Notes: generated from the letters alone by a model not told the origin. Shown: positions 1 to 8,504, counted from the first letter of the stretch. The stretch is DNA of 35,502 nucleotides from Prolixibacteraceae bacterium (GCA_028377305.1 JAONJW010000025.1:1-35502), one strand, 5' to 3'. Numbers and translations are program-made.

Positions 1-75
1 AACAATTTTTCGACAACTTTTTTTGTCTTTTTTGCCCCGTATAATGCCAACTATCGCTAAGTCAAAACATTAAAA

Positions 76-369
76 TTAGTCATATTTTTTCATTTTATCA
101 TCAATCCTTACTGGAGAGAGGCTACTTGTTTGTATTTTTACGTATGTCATGGCTGTTTCTGCTCCTGCTTTGTAGCATGCTAATTGAATTTTTTTGACAA
201 TTTCCATGATTTGATCATAGTCTCCTTCCATAACCGTTTCAAATGGAGTGACACGATACTTGATTCCTGATTGATCGATAATACTTATTGCTTCGTCCAC
301 TAAATCGTATGTATCTACATCTTTACTTCTTGGTAAAACTTGCACAGCAACATTTACTGTATGGTTCAT
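76..369 (-). CDS. MTH1187-family thiamine-binding protein
   Basis: A 97-residue protein that resembles the small thiamine-binding (MTH1187/YkoF-like, formerly DUF77) family. It has an early VNVAVQVLP strand, a central TPFETVMEGDYDQIMEIVKKI stretch typical of the ferredoxin-like fold, and a C-terminal YVKIQT strand. Proteins of this family bind thiamine or related pyrimidines and are cytosolic oligomers; the ligand here is inferred. I chose the ATG at 369 because a purine-rich GGAAAGAG stretch lies just upstream. An ATG at 381 would add four residues, and the more distant TTG at 390 is unlikely. The gene is divergent from feoAB, so the two share the 370-608 intergenic region. Nothing in the window shows a thiamine transporter or biosynthesis gene. 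Confidence 0.8.
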   Translation of the reverse strand: MNHTVNVAVQVLPRSKDVDTYDLVDEAISIIDQSGIKYRVTPFETVMEGDYDQIMEIVKKIQLACYKAGAETAMTYVKIQTSSLSPVRIDDKMKKYD

Positions 370-426
370 TTCTCTTTCCATATCTTGCAATAGTGATTTA
401 CTTATTAATAGCCCTTTTTGTTCTTA

Positions 427-434
427 CAAAACTA
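427..434 (-). promoter_or_regulatory. Putative Bacteroidota -7 box for the thiamine-binding gene
   Basis: On the minus strand the bases read TAGTTTTG, matching the Bacteroidota -7 consensus TAnnTTTG. It would give a leader of about 50 nt before the ATG at 369. No clear TTTG was seen at the -33 position, so this is a partial match. Confidence 0.35.
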
Positions 435-520
435 CTCTAATGTGTGATAATTTTCGATAAAGAAACCTTTTTTTTGATGGACGGGTCTCTATTTAGAAAA
501 CAACGTCAAGATTTATATGT

Positions 521-528
521 TATATTTG
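521..528 (+). promoter_or_regulatory. Putative Bacteroidota -7 box for feoAB
   Basis: The bases TATATTTG match TAnnTTTG about 80 nt upstream of the feoAB start. The -33 region lacks an exact TTTG. No Fur-like operator could be recognised with confidence nearby. Confidence 0.4.
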
Positions 529-608
529 CAAACCGATTGTGCAATTCTTATTTAATTTAATTAAGACTAATTGCTCTTATTAATTGTTATTACACGACGA
601 TTTACCAT

Positions 609-3098
609 ATGCTACTATCAGAAGCAAAGACCAACCAACAGGTTGTAATTAGAAAGATAAACGGGGAGGACTCTTTTAGGAAGAGAATCCATGAGATGGG
701 ATTCATTCGTGGGCAGAAGGTTTTGGTAGTAAAAAATGCGCCATTAAAAGACCCTGTAGAATATCAGATCTTAGGCTACAATATCTCTTTACGTAAAAGT
801 GAGGCTTCTTTGATTGAAGTTGATCTTGATGGTTCTGAAAATGCGAAGTTGTTATCAGAAACTACCCGTTCAGAGATGGTTGATCCCATTGTTATGTCTG
901 CTGTTAAAGATCGCACCAAAAAGGAGATTCATATTGCAATGGTAGGTAATCCCAATTGTGGAAAAACCTCACTTTTTAATAATCTCTCAGGTTCTAAAGA
1001 ACATGTCGGTAATTACAGTGGTGTAACTGTTGACTCGAAGAAAGCAACAATAAAATGGAATGGTTACTTGCTTCATTTTATAGATCTTCCAGGAATATAT
1101 TCTTTTACAACTTTCACTCCTGAAGAGGTGTATGCTCGGGATTATATATTAGAGAAACAACCTGATATATTACTGAATATTATCGATTCAACGAACCTCG
1201 AACGTAACTTGCTTCTAACGACTCAGTTAATGGATATGGGCAAGCAATTGATAATTGCTTTCAATATGTATGATGAACTAGAGAAGTCTGGAGATAAGCT
1301 TGATGTGGAGAAATTTGATCATATTACAAAGATTGAAAGCATTCCAACCACTGCGATTAAACGTAAAGGAAACAAAGATATTTTAGACAAAATTGTTTCT
1401 GTCTATGAAGCAGGAGAAAATAAGTCTGTTTCACAAAGTGTAAAACATCGTTCAAAAATAGAATATTCGATAGATAAAATAGGAACTCTATTTGATCGAT
1501 ATCCATGCAAGCTTAATGAGGCCATCAATACAAGATTCTTTATCTTAAAACTCCTAGAAAGAGACCCTGAAGCGCTGAAGAAGCTTGAAATGTACCCAAC
1601 TGAAGTGAAGAAGGAGTTGGAATTTCAGATAAAATACATAGAAGATACATATCAAGATGTGTGCGATTCTGTTATCACTCAAACGCGTTACCATTTTATT
1701 CGTGACTTGTTGAATGAATGTTATACTCCTAGTAGCGATCAGAGTGCAAAAAGTAGAAAGCGATCTATTGAAATAGATAGAGTATTGACACATAAGATAT
1801 GGGGATTCCCGATATTTATCCTTTTCATGTTCATTACCTTCTATGCTACATTTACTTTAGGTGCTTTTCCTGCTGATTGGATAGACCAAGGAATGTCATA
1901 TCTTGGTCAAGTTCTCAGCAGTAATATGAATGATGGCATGCTAAAAGATTTGTTTGTAAACGGTATCATTAGTGGAGTAGGGAGTGTTATCGTATTTCTG
2001 CCTAACATCCTGATTTTGTTCTTCTTTACCTCTTTAATGGAAGATACCGGTTATATGGCAAGAGCTGCTTTTATCATGGATAAAATAATGAAGAAAGTAG
2101 GTTTACATGGTCAGTCCTTTATTCCAATGTTAATGGGATTTGGATGTAATGTTCCTGCGATAATGGCTACAAGAACAATTAAGAATAGAGCCGATCGCCT
2201 ATTGACAATGATGATTATTCCTTTCATGTCATGTAGTGCACGACTGCCAGTATACATTGTCTTTATTACAGCTTTCTTCCCAAAACATCCGGCACTAATA
2301 TTACTTGGCCTATACTTAACAGGTATTTTTGTGGCTGGTGTAATGGCCAAATTGCTCAATAGAGTGATGTTCGAACAGGAGAATTCTCCTTTTATTCTTG
2401 AGCTTCCACCATATCGTACTCCTCTATTAAAAAACACATTATTGCATATGTGGGATAAAGGAAGCAGTTATCTAAAGAAAATAGGGGGTCCAATACTTAT
2501 TGGTGTGGTGCTGATATGGATGTTGGAATATTTTCCAAGAGAGTCAGAACAAACAAGAGTTATTGATCAACAGATAACTCAATTAGAGGCACAAAAGGCT
2601 CATGTTGATGATGCAAAGCATATTGATGCTGAAATTAGCGAACTACGGCGTCATAAAGATAATGTGAGGCTGGAGGATTCTTATCTTGGTCATATAGGTA
2701 AAAATGTCCAACCAGCTTTAGCTCCACTTGGTTTTGATTGGAAAATGAGTGTGAGCTTGCTTGCAGGTATAACTGCAAAAGAGATTGTAGTTAGTACCAT
2801 GGGAGTACTATATCAAACAAATACTGAAGGACAAGAGGGTGGTGTGATCTTACAAGAGAAATTGAAGAATGAAGTTCATACTTATGGTAAACACAAAGGG
2901 GAGAAAGTGTTGTCTTTGTCAACAGCTTTGGCATTTCTTGTGTTTGTACTGATCTATTTTCCGTGTATTGCTGTTGTGGCTACGATCAAAAGAGAAGCTG
3001 GAGGTTGGCAATGGGCAGCCTTTGTTATGTTTTACACTACTGGTTTAGCATGGATTATGGCATATATAGTTAAACATTTATTTAACTGGTTATTATGA
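609..3098 (+). CDS. feoB: Ferrous iron transporter FeoA-FeoB fusion
   Basis: An 829-residue fusion protein that imports Fe2+ across the inner membrane. Residues 1-72 are a FeoA-type SH3-like domain (RIHEMGFIRGQKV). Then comes the FeoB G domain: G1 GNPNCGKT at 113-120, G3 DLPG at 159-162 and G4 NMYD at 219-222. The C-terminal half is polytopic, with Gate-like helices and the conserved GFGCNVPAIMATRTI stretch whose Cys lies in the proposed permeation path. Residues about 650-690 form a charged, Gln/Lys-rich insert between membrane segments. FeoA-FeoB fusions are common in Bacteroidota. The stop codon overlaps the ATG of the next small gene (ATGA), so the two are translationally coupled. Iron or anaerobic control is likely from family knowledge but is not visible here. 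Confidence 0.97.
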   Translation: MLLSEAKTNQQVVIRKINGEDSFRKRIHEMGFIRGQKVLVVKNAPLKDPVEYQILGYNISLRKSEASLIEVDLDGSENAKLLSETTRSEMVDPIVMSAVKDRTKKEIHIAMVGNPNCGKTSLFNNLSGSKEHVGNYSGVTVDSKKATIKWNGYLLHFIDLPGIYSFTTFTPEEVYARDYILEKQPDILLNIIDSTNLERNLLLTTQLMDMGKQLIIAFNMYDELEKSGDKLDVEKFDHITKIESIPTTAIKRKGNKDILDKIVSVYEAGENKSVSQSVKHRSKIEYSIDKIGTLFDRYPCKLNEAINTRFFILKLLERDPEALKKLEMYPTEVKKELEFQIKYIEDTYQDVCDSVITQTRYHFIRDLLNECYTPSSDQSAKSRKRSIEIDRVLTHKIWGFPIFILFMFITFYATFTLGAFPADWIDQGMSYLGQVLSSNMNDGMLKDLFVNGIISGVGSVIVFLPNILILFFFTSLMEDTGYMARAAFIMDKIMKKVGLHGQSFIPMLMGFGCNVPAIMATRTIKNRADRLLTMMIIPFMSCSARLPVYIVFITAFFPKHPALILLGLYLTGIFVAGVMAKLLNRVMFEQENSPFILELPPYRTPLLKNTLLHMWDKGSSYLKKIGGPILIGVVLIWMLEYFPRESEQTRVIDQQITQLEAQKAHVDDAKHIDAEISELRRHKDNVRLEDSYLGHIGKNVQPALAPLGFDWKMSVSLLAGITAKEIVVSTMGVLYQTNTEGQEGGVILQEKLKNEVHTYGKHKGEKVLSLSTALAFLVFVLIYFPCIAVVATIKREAGGWQWAAFVMFYTTGLAWIMAYIVKHLFNWLL

Positions 3099-3268
3099 CA
3101 CAAACAGTTATTACAGTGCTCATTATTGTTATCGCTTTATTCTATTTTATCAAGAAGTCTTATAGAAATATAAAACGATTTGCAATGAAAAAGAAAGATC
3201 AAAAGCAGAGTGCTTGTGACTCCTGCGATGGTTGTGCTCTTAAAAATAGCTCCAATTGTAGCGAATAG
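3095..3268 (+). CDS. FeoB-associated Cys-rich membrane protein
   Basis: A 57-residue protein whose ATG overlaps the feoB stop codon by four bases. It starts with one hydrophobic segment (about residues 5-19, VITVLIIVIALFYFI). A basic linker follows (KKSYRNIKRFAMKKK), then a Cys-rich tail with CDSCDGC at 41-47 and a final Cys at 55. This layout matches the small FeoB-associated Cys-rich membrane proteins (FeoC-like position) found directly after feoB in Bacteroidota and Firmicutes. A role in handling Fe2+ or assisting the transporter is inferred; the Cys residues could bind metal. A terminator follows 17 bp after the stop, which closes a two-gene operon. Confidence 0.85.
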   Translation: MTQTVITVLIIVIALFYFIKKSYRNIKRFAMKKKDQKQSACDSCDGCALKNSSNCSE

Positions 3269-3285
3269 AACTTCATAGAAAATGA

Positions 3286-3319
3286 GACTAATGATTCTGA
3301 ATTGTTAGTCACTTTTTTT
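3286..3319 (+). terminator. Terminator of the feo operon
   Basis: A stem GACTAA/TTAGTC at 3286-3291 and 3305-3310, with wobble pairs extending it inward, is followed by a run of seven T at 3313-3319. It lies just after the small Cys-rich gene. Confidence 0.6.
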
Positions 3320-4132
3320 ATTGTCGGATATCAAGATGAATGATGCGATCAAATAATGGTTCGTTCCAATTTTTGATGGTTGATATGCCAAACATAAACT
3401 AGGTGTCCTTGAATTTTATGGGGATACGAATGATTGTAATCCGATCTCTATAAACTATATTATGAGCGTCGTTTCATATAACAAATCAGACTCCTGTATG
3501 CTTAAAATTATTTGCCGAAGAGACCCCCCAAATCATAAATATCAAACCTATGCACATCGAGTTAATCTTACCCCCTTCCTTGAGATCATAAGTCATCAAA
3601 TCTATATACATCTACCTGCTCTCATGCCGTGAGTTGTCATACAGTAGTCTTGTAGCAATTATACAGCCATTAAAGAGGCGATAAAACGTATTGAAAACGG
3701 TTCCATTACAGTGTCTCTACAAGGTTAACTTGAATCCCATTTGTGTTGCTTCAAAAAAAAGCCTGATCAATAAGTGAACTTCGTAGGAGCTATGAGCTGA
3801 GTATGAAACAGCACCGTATTAAGACCGATTTGGGTCTGTATTAAAGTAGGGGTGAAAAGATGGTTTATTTTTGGTTGCATAAGGGTAAATACTTATTGAA
3901 TATTTTTTTTGTTTGCTATTTAATAGATCTAGAGTGATAGAGAAAGTGGGGATCTTTCATCATGATGTATAATGGTCTCCTTTGTTTATTAAGTACCTTG
4001 TAATGGGTAAAGCAATATATTCGCATGTTTCTCTAATATATTGACCGGCTTTTTATGAAGATAATATGTTTGTTTATTGAGATATAGCAGTTGTTCGTAG
4101 TGTGTTTATTGTATGTCTTAGAGGTGCTAGTT

Positions 4133-4155
4133 TCCCTCTGTTAAAAACAGAGGGA
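4133..4155. repeat. Perfect 8-bp hairpin
   Basis: TCCCTCTG and CAGAGGGA form a perfect stem around a 7-nt A/T loop. No T-run follows on either strand, so it is not a standard terminator, although it lies about 110 bp beyond the end of speD. Confidence 0.5.
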
Positions 4156-4179
4156 TGTAAGTGATGCTTTTGTTCTGGG

Positions 4180-4193
4180 CTTGTTTAAACAAG
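4180..4193. repeat. 14-bp perfect palindrome
   Basis: CTTGTTTAAACAAG is a perfect uninterrupted palindrome in the gene-free stretch. It could be a protein-binding dyad; no function is shown. Confidence 0.4.
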
Positions 4194-4263
4194 ATAAATT
4201 CGCAAGTTAGAATAGCTTATTTCAAGATGCAATTGAATTAGATCAGGAGTTGTAGCTTCTATT

Positions 4264-4611
4264 TTAAATAAAGCTTGCAGACTCCTCTTCTTGGACTAAT
4301 TTAATCTCATTATGAATCAATAGCAGTTTCCTAAACTCTTTCATCTTCTCGTTGTTACAGCTACTCAGTTCCATATAGCATTTGTTCTTGTTCGGAAAAG
4401 TGTGAAGGGCTAAATGGCTTTCTGCAAGAAGCCAAACACAACTGTATCCCTCTTTTTCGAAAAAGTGTTCAGAGAATGATAATATCATAAAATGACTCTG
4501 TACTAAGATTTCATGAAAGTCTTTCTTTAGGTTGGATGGCGAAATATCTTCTATCCAACCAGAATACTTAAATATCTTAGCATCGACTGTTTTATGTGCA
4601 ACTTTCGTCAT
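4264..4611 (-). CDS. speD: S-adenosylmethionine decarboxylase-like proenzyme
   Basis: A 115-residue SpeD-family proenzyme. The family self-cleaves to create an N-terminal pyruvoyl group and normally makes decarboxylated AdoMet for spermidine synthesis. The cleavage motif ESH is present, with Ser65 as pyruvoyl precursor. His70 (in LHTFP) and Cys85 keep the same spacing as Ser63/His68/Cys83 of the Thermotoga maritima enzyme. The rest is divergent: the usual HTWPE is HTFPN and the FTCG motif is SSCN. It is the last gene of the minus-strand operon, starting 6 bp after the spermidine synthase gene ends, which supports a role in polyamine synthesis. Some SpeD homologues have been reported to act on ornithine or arginine instead, so the substrate should be held open. 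Confidence 0.85.
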   Translation of the reverse strand: MTKVAHKTVDAKIFKYSGWIEDISPSNLKKDFHEILVQSHFMILSFSEHFFEKEGYSCVWLLAESHLALHTFPNKNKCYMELSSCNNEKMKEFRKLLLIHNEIKLVQEEESASFI

Positions 4612-4617
4612 ATTGTT

Positions 4618-6159
4618 CTAGTATAGATCCCAATTCCCTTTTAAGTAAAGGCGATATAATGTTGGGTTATCAATTTTGTTAACTTGAATATGAGTGGTAT
4701 CTTTTGAAAAGAATATTTTTCCAAAGGTCGATATGTGAAGCATTGCACCTTTGTTTATCCATTGTGTTTGAATATTGTCAAATTGAATCTGCCTCGCTTT
4801 ACTTTTAATCGATACTTCTTCTTTTCTCATTCCTAATATCCATCCCCATTCACCAAGCGTAATTAGATGGTTGTGTAATGGAAGTGTTTCTAAGCCACAT
4901 GCCTTAAATGTTTTGTCAATACACCAAAATGCATCTGTCGCATAATATGGGCTACCTGCTTGGGTAATAATGGTGCCATTTTTGCGGAGATGTCTTAAAC
5001 ACATCTGATAGAATTCATAAGAATACAGTCTGCCTAACTCCACTGTCTTTGGGTCTGGGAGATCGATAATTATGACATCATAGAATGTTTTGTTATCGGA
5101 AATAAAGGTGTATCCATCTTTGTTGTGTATGGATAACCGAGTATCTTGCATCGAGTTTTGGTTCATCTTCGTTAAAATAGGATGATTCTTACCAAGCTTT
5201 GTCATGGATGGGTCTAAGTCAACCATGTCTACACGTTTTACTGTTGGGTATTTCCACACTTCTCTTAATGCACACCCATCTCCACCTCCTAATATAAGAA
5301 TATCTTGAGGATGTTGTGCCAATTTCATTGCCGGATGAACAAGTGTTTCGTGATACATCGCTTCGTCTACACTACTTAATTGTTCATTGCCATTGATGAA
5401 TAACCAAAAATCATCTTTCCATTGTGTAATCACAATTTTTTGATATTTACTTTGCTCCTCGTAGATGACTTTGTCTTTATATCTTCTTTGCTCTCCATAG
5501 AGTATTATCGGTTGAGCGAATGAGATTCCTACGACAATAATTACAGCGATAGAAGATGCTATTACTGAGATCAGTCGTTGCTCTTTCACTTCACACTCTT
5601 TACGTATCATGAAGAATACAAGTATCGCTACCGCAAAATTGACAACCCCTAGGATAAATGGAGTATAAGTTAAACCTAAAATAGGTAATCCAATAAATGC
5701 AAAGAATACTCCTCCTGCGAGACTTCCATAGTAATCATTCTCCATTACTGAAGAGACATTGGTCTTTAATGATTCATAGGTATCATTGATCCGAATGACC
5801 AACGGAATCTCCATCCCGATGAAAAGCCCAACTAAGATGCACATGGCGTAGATTAATACTCCCACAGCTTCTGAAAATGATGCTAAGGTGTATACTAGGA
5901 TAGAAGAGAAGGAGACTGCTGCCGAAAGTGCAAACTCAATAAACAGAAAGTTTCGTAATAGATTTTGTTTAATAAGTTTACTAATACGACTTCCTATTCC
6001 CATAGAGAACATCATAATAGAAACAATCATAGTCCATTGAAAAACAGAGTCTCCTAAAAAATAAGTTGCGAGAGTTGACAAGATATACTCAGCAACAATA
6101 CCCGAAAGTCCTGTAGCGAATACAGCGACCTTCAGTCCAGTGGATTTATTCCATCGCAT
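4618..6159 (-). CDS. speE: Membrane-anchored spermidine synthase (aminopropyltransferase)
   Basis: A 513-residue protein. An N-terminal domain of about seven hydrophobic segments (to about residue 215) is followed by a cytosolic spermidine-synthase domain. The latter contains the substrate stretch NEQLSSVDEAMYHE near 258-271, the AdoMet-type nucleotide motif ILGGGDG (GGGDG at 291-295), the acidic VDLDP, and the catalytic DLPDP at 366-370. The enzyme transfers aminopropyl groups from decarboxylated AdoMet to a diamine, and the adjacent speD could supply the donor. Long membrane-fused SpeE proteins are known in many bacteria and are often found with PspA/DUF350 genes. I chose the ATG at 6159; the longer frame starts only at a TTG overlapping the upstream gene. 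The natural acceptor amine cannot be read from the sequence. Confidence 0.9.
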   Translation of the reverse strand: MRWNKSTGLKVAVFATGLSGIVAEYILSTLATYFLGDSVFQWTMIVSIMMFSMGIGSRISKLIKQNLLRNFLFIEFALSAAVSFSSILVYTLASFSEAVGVLIYAMCILVGLFIGMEIPLVIRINDTYESLKTNVSSVMENDYYGSLAGGVFFAFIGLPILGLTYTPFILGVVNFAVAILVFFMIRKECEVKEQRLISVIASSIAVIIVVGISFAQPIILYGEQRRYKDKVIYEEQSKYQKIVITQWKDDFWLFINGNEQLSSVDEAMYHETLVHPAMKLAQHPQDILILGGGDGCALREVWKYPTVKRVDMVDLDPSMTKLGKNHPILTKMNQNSMQDTRLSIHNKDGYTFISDNKTFYDVIIIDLPDPKTVELGRLYSYEFYQMCLRHLRKNGTIITQAGSPYYATDAFWCIDKTFKACGLETLPLHNHLITLGEWGWILGMRKEEVSIKSKARQIQFDNIQTQWINKGAMLHISTFGKIFFSKDTTHIQVNKIDNPTLYRLYLKGNWDLY

Positions 6160-6191
6160 AATTATAGTACGATAATACGTGTGATAGCTAC

Positions 6192-7115
6192 TTATAGTAG
6201 CCAAACAATTAATAGTGCAGATGCGATGTAAGAGAACGCTTCAATCGTTCCTGCACCGATATTTGCAGTTTCTTGTTCTACCATTTCATGTGTAAGATCT
6301 TCTCCTGGAAGAAGAAGTTTATCACAAACATACCTGCTTAATGGTAGAAGTATTAGCCCTATAACCACTTCAAGTAAGAGGCTATATCCAGTATCAGTCC
6401 AGCTAATAAATTCACCTGAGATACCGTTAGATATAAGGATTCCAATAGCTATGAATGCTCCTGATGTACCTATACCTACAGCTACATTATCTTTTTCGAT
6501 TTCTTTATGTATATTGTATGGGGTGATCGCATTGTAGAACTTAACTGCAAGGAGCAGAATGATTTGACCAATAACCCAGAAAATAACGGTATTGCCAAGG
6601 GCCCACCATGGTGAACGTCCATCTATATCCAAATCCATATATTTATATAAAAATGGTAGCGAATCATCTCCTGATATGGCCCCCATTAATATTAATCCTG
6701 CAGCGACATAGCTGGCTCCTTGAAGAACACCTGCGCCAGTATTTCTGTCACGAAGTATTTCATCTTTGATAGAGAACTTCGAAAAGATCCATCTGTCTTG
6801 TATCCATCCTGCAAGATTAATTAAGAGGATAGAGACAGTTCCATATATGATAATGTCTAATGTGTCAGATAGAATGCCATAACTACTTCCTTTTATAGTA
6901 GCACTGACAGCTAAAAGTAGTCCTAATAGGTACCCCGTATGACTGTAGGCAAAAGCAACATTATCTTCTTTGACGAGTTTATGGTCTACTGGTATTGAAG
7001 GATGAAGTAAACGGTATACAGCTTTGCCTAAGAAGAGGATTAAGAAAGTTAGTAGAATTGTTCCTAAAGTGTAAAGTAGTGTACTAATACTTATTTCTTG
7101 AAAAATATGATTCAT
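6192..7115 (-). CDS. DUF350 membrane protein (two repeats)
   Basis: A 307-residue integral membrane protein with eight or so hydrophobic segments. It is made of two tandem DUF350-type halves. Each half carries an 'E/KDNVAxxxxxxGxxxGI' element (KEDNVAFAYSHTGYLLGLLL and EKDNVAVGIGTSGAFIAIGI), followed by a region ending in DR or RY plus acidic residues. The molecular role of DUF350 is unknown; E. coli YjfL is a shorter relative. The ATG at 7115 is preferred, because the upstream alternative is a TTG reaching back to the stop of the preceding gene. It lies between the Ser-rich exported protein and the membrane spermidine synthase, so a membrane-associated role in the same process is likely. Confidence 0.85.
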   Translation of the reverse strand: MNHIFQEISISTLLYTLGTILLTFLILFLGKAVYRLLHPSIPVDHKLVKEDNVAFAYSHTGYLLGLLLAVSATIKGSSYGILSDTLDIIIYGTVSILLINLAGWIQDRWIFSKFSIKDEILRDRNTGAGVLQGASYVAAGLILMGAISGDDSLPFLYKYMDLDIDGRSPWWALGNTVIFWVIGQIILLLAVKFYNAITPYNIHKEIEKDNVAVGIGTSGAFIAIGILISNGISGEFISWTDTGYSLLLEVVIGLILLPLSRYVCDKLLLPGEDLTHEMVEQETANIGAGTIEAFSYIASALLIVWLL

Positions 7116-7142
7116 GATGATTAAGTTTTGAGATAAAAACAA

Positions 7143-7922
7143 CTATTTACCAAATCCTCCACCGCGAGACCTGAATGAACTACTCGATCTGTAACGACTT
7201 GAAGAGCGGCTTGTTCTTGAACTACTTGAACTTCTACTTACACGGCTATTTACTCTGTTCTTAAAACTAGAGCCTTTCGTCTTATTCCATTTCTTGTTTG
7301 AATTTGAAGATCTGTTACCATAGGTTCCATAAGTGTAGTTTCCTGCACCATAATAGCTTCGTCCATATCGTCTATAGTTGTTGTCGTAATTGTACCAAGA
7401 GTTATATGGGGTAGGGCTGAACATATGGAATACGGAGCGAAGCATTGCATATTTACCATAGAACTCCCAAAAACTACTTCCATTCTCTCGCTTGACCCAA
7501 TTTCCATATTTTTCATTCCCAACATAGTTATTATACCCTGCTGGTGAGACCTCTTTAGATATAATTCCATCTTTCTTCGAAACAATCTCCATCCCTAAAT
7601 TTTTCTCATTTTCCATGAAGAATTCTTGACTTACGTTTTTCCAATCTGTCGAGTCAATTGTGATGTCATCATTAATCGTTTTTATGATTTGATACCTGTG
7701 CATATAAGTATCACTGGTGATGCCTTCTTGGGCATCCATATCATAAAGAATAATAGAGTAGTTTTGTACATTGTTTAATTTGACAATAAGCTTGTCTACA
7801 GGCGTTTTTTTATATTGATATGAGCTATCGCTGTCTGAAGAGCTTGAGCATTTAGAGGCCAATCCAATTAATAATATAAAGGCAATAAATGTCAAGACAA
7901 GGTCTCTGGTTGATTTTGTCAT
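7143..7922 (-). CDS. Exported Ser/Arg/Tyr-rich protein of the PspA-DUF350 locus
   Basis: A 259-residue protein with an N-terminal hydrophobic segment (about residues 8-24) ending in ASKCSSSS. The Cys suggests a lipoprotein, but Lys just before it is not a standard lipobox, so the segment may instead be a membrane anchor. The middle contains an apparently conserved, aromatic- and Gly-rich block (VGNEKYGNW, then SSFWEFYGKYAMLRSVF). The C-terminal about 90 residues are low complexity: first Tyr/Asn/Gly-rich, then Ser/Arg-rich, finishing with RGGGFGK. In other phyla a similar low-complexity exported protein (for example DUF1190 YjfM in E. coli) sits at this place in PspA/DUF350 loci. Function is unknown; surface or periplasmic location is inferred. 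Confidence 0.7.
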   Translation of the reverse strand: MTKSTRDLVLTFIAFILLIGLASKCSSSSDSDSSYQYKKTPVDKLIVKLNNVQNYSIILYDMDAQEGITSDTYMHRYQIIKTINDDITIDSTDWKNVSQEFFMENEKNLGMEIVSKKDGIISKEVSPAGYNNYVGNEKYGNWVKRENGSSFWEFYGKYAMLRSVFHMFSPTPYNSWYNYDNNYRRYGRSYYGAGNYTYGTYGNRSSNSNKKWNKTKGSSFKNRVNSRVSRSSSSSRTSRSSSRYRSSSSFRSRGGGFGK

Positions 7923-7940
7923 GATGTAAGTAAAGATTAG

Positions 7941-8477
7941 TTATCTAGGTAGAATGTTACTTATTTCATAGGGTTTAATAGAATAGCTTATGCTTACTTC
8001 AAACTCCATATCATCCCATTGATCGATATAGATAAGTTTGTTTGAATCTCTCGATTCATACCTCCAGGTAATTAACTCCTCCCACTCACTATTACTATCC
8101 TCTTGAAAGTATCCTGGGGATTCTGATACCAAACGATATTCTTTTTGTTCAAACTGTATACTATAAGGAGCTTTTTCGTGGGTGTTGATGTATTGAGGCA
8201 AAGTATCATCTACTTTTGTGATTGAAATGGGAGTTGAAATTTCAACTGTTACTTCATCATCCTCTTCCACGCTAAGAGACATAGTCTTGGTTCCATTGAA
8301 AATTTGATACTCATATGAGAAGGAATTATCACCCCAATCATAAATACTTTTTCTCTTTACAGTCCAACTCTGTAAATCATAATCAAAGACAAACCCTTCG
8401 TCAAGATCTGTAATTTTGATATTTGTAGGATCATATGATGGGGCTTTTTCACCTCTTAAGAAATCCAATATTCCCAT
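7941..8477 (-). CDS. DUF4178 domain protein
   Basis: A 178-residue soluble protein without signal or membrane segments. It opens with MGILDFLRG, then a beta-rich domain with the hallmarks of DUF4178: an early D-L-x-x-G-x-x-x-D-Y pattern, then WTVKRKSIYDWG and YEYQIFNG, and a later YRLVSESPGYFQ and WEELITWRYESRD. DUF4178 proteins are commonly encoded beside PspA, DUF350 and SpeD genes; their biochemical role is unknown. It lies between pspA and the Ser-rich gene, separated from pspA by a 74-bp gap that holds a hairpin. The N-terminus MGI(L/F) resembles that of PspA, although the rest is unrelated. Confidence 0.75.
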   Translation of the reverse strand: MGILDFLRGEKAPSYDPTNIKITDLDEGFVFDYDLQSWTVKRKSIYDWGDNSFSYEYQIFNGTKTMSLSVEEDDEVTVEISTPISITKVDDTLPQYINTHEKAPYSIQFEQKEYRLVSESPGYFQEDSNSEWEELITWRYESRDSNKLIYIDQWDDMEFEVSISYSIKPYEISNILPR

Positions 8478-8504
8478 AAGTCATGATATTTAAATGACAA
8501 AACA

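Larger units (their letters stand above)
3320..4263. other. Long region without a recognisable gene
   Basis: No coding region of convincing length or family is visible in these 944 bases on either strand. The longest open stretch starting with ATG (3462-3632, 56 codons) is not recognised and ends without any conserved motif. Stops are frequent in all frames and base composition is uneven. The region may be a decayed gene or element, but I could not match any piece to a family. Two small symmetric sequences near its right end are listed separately. Confidence 0.5.

Noticed and set aside
3462-3632. 56-codon ORF in the long gap
   Set aside because: Unremarkable composition, no signal peptide or motif, no promoter or ribosome site; likely chance.
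6160-6204. TTG-initiated 15-residue extension of the spermidine synthase
   Set aside because: Would overlap the DUF350 gene, starts with a rare codon, and the ATG at 6159 gives a natural membrane-protein N-terminus.
7250-7585. Overlapping frame inside the Ser-rich gene
   Set aside because: Same strand, other frame, no family resemblance; the main frame has a proper signal segment and an aromatic block that looks conserved.
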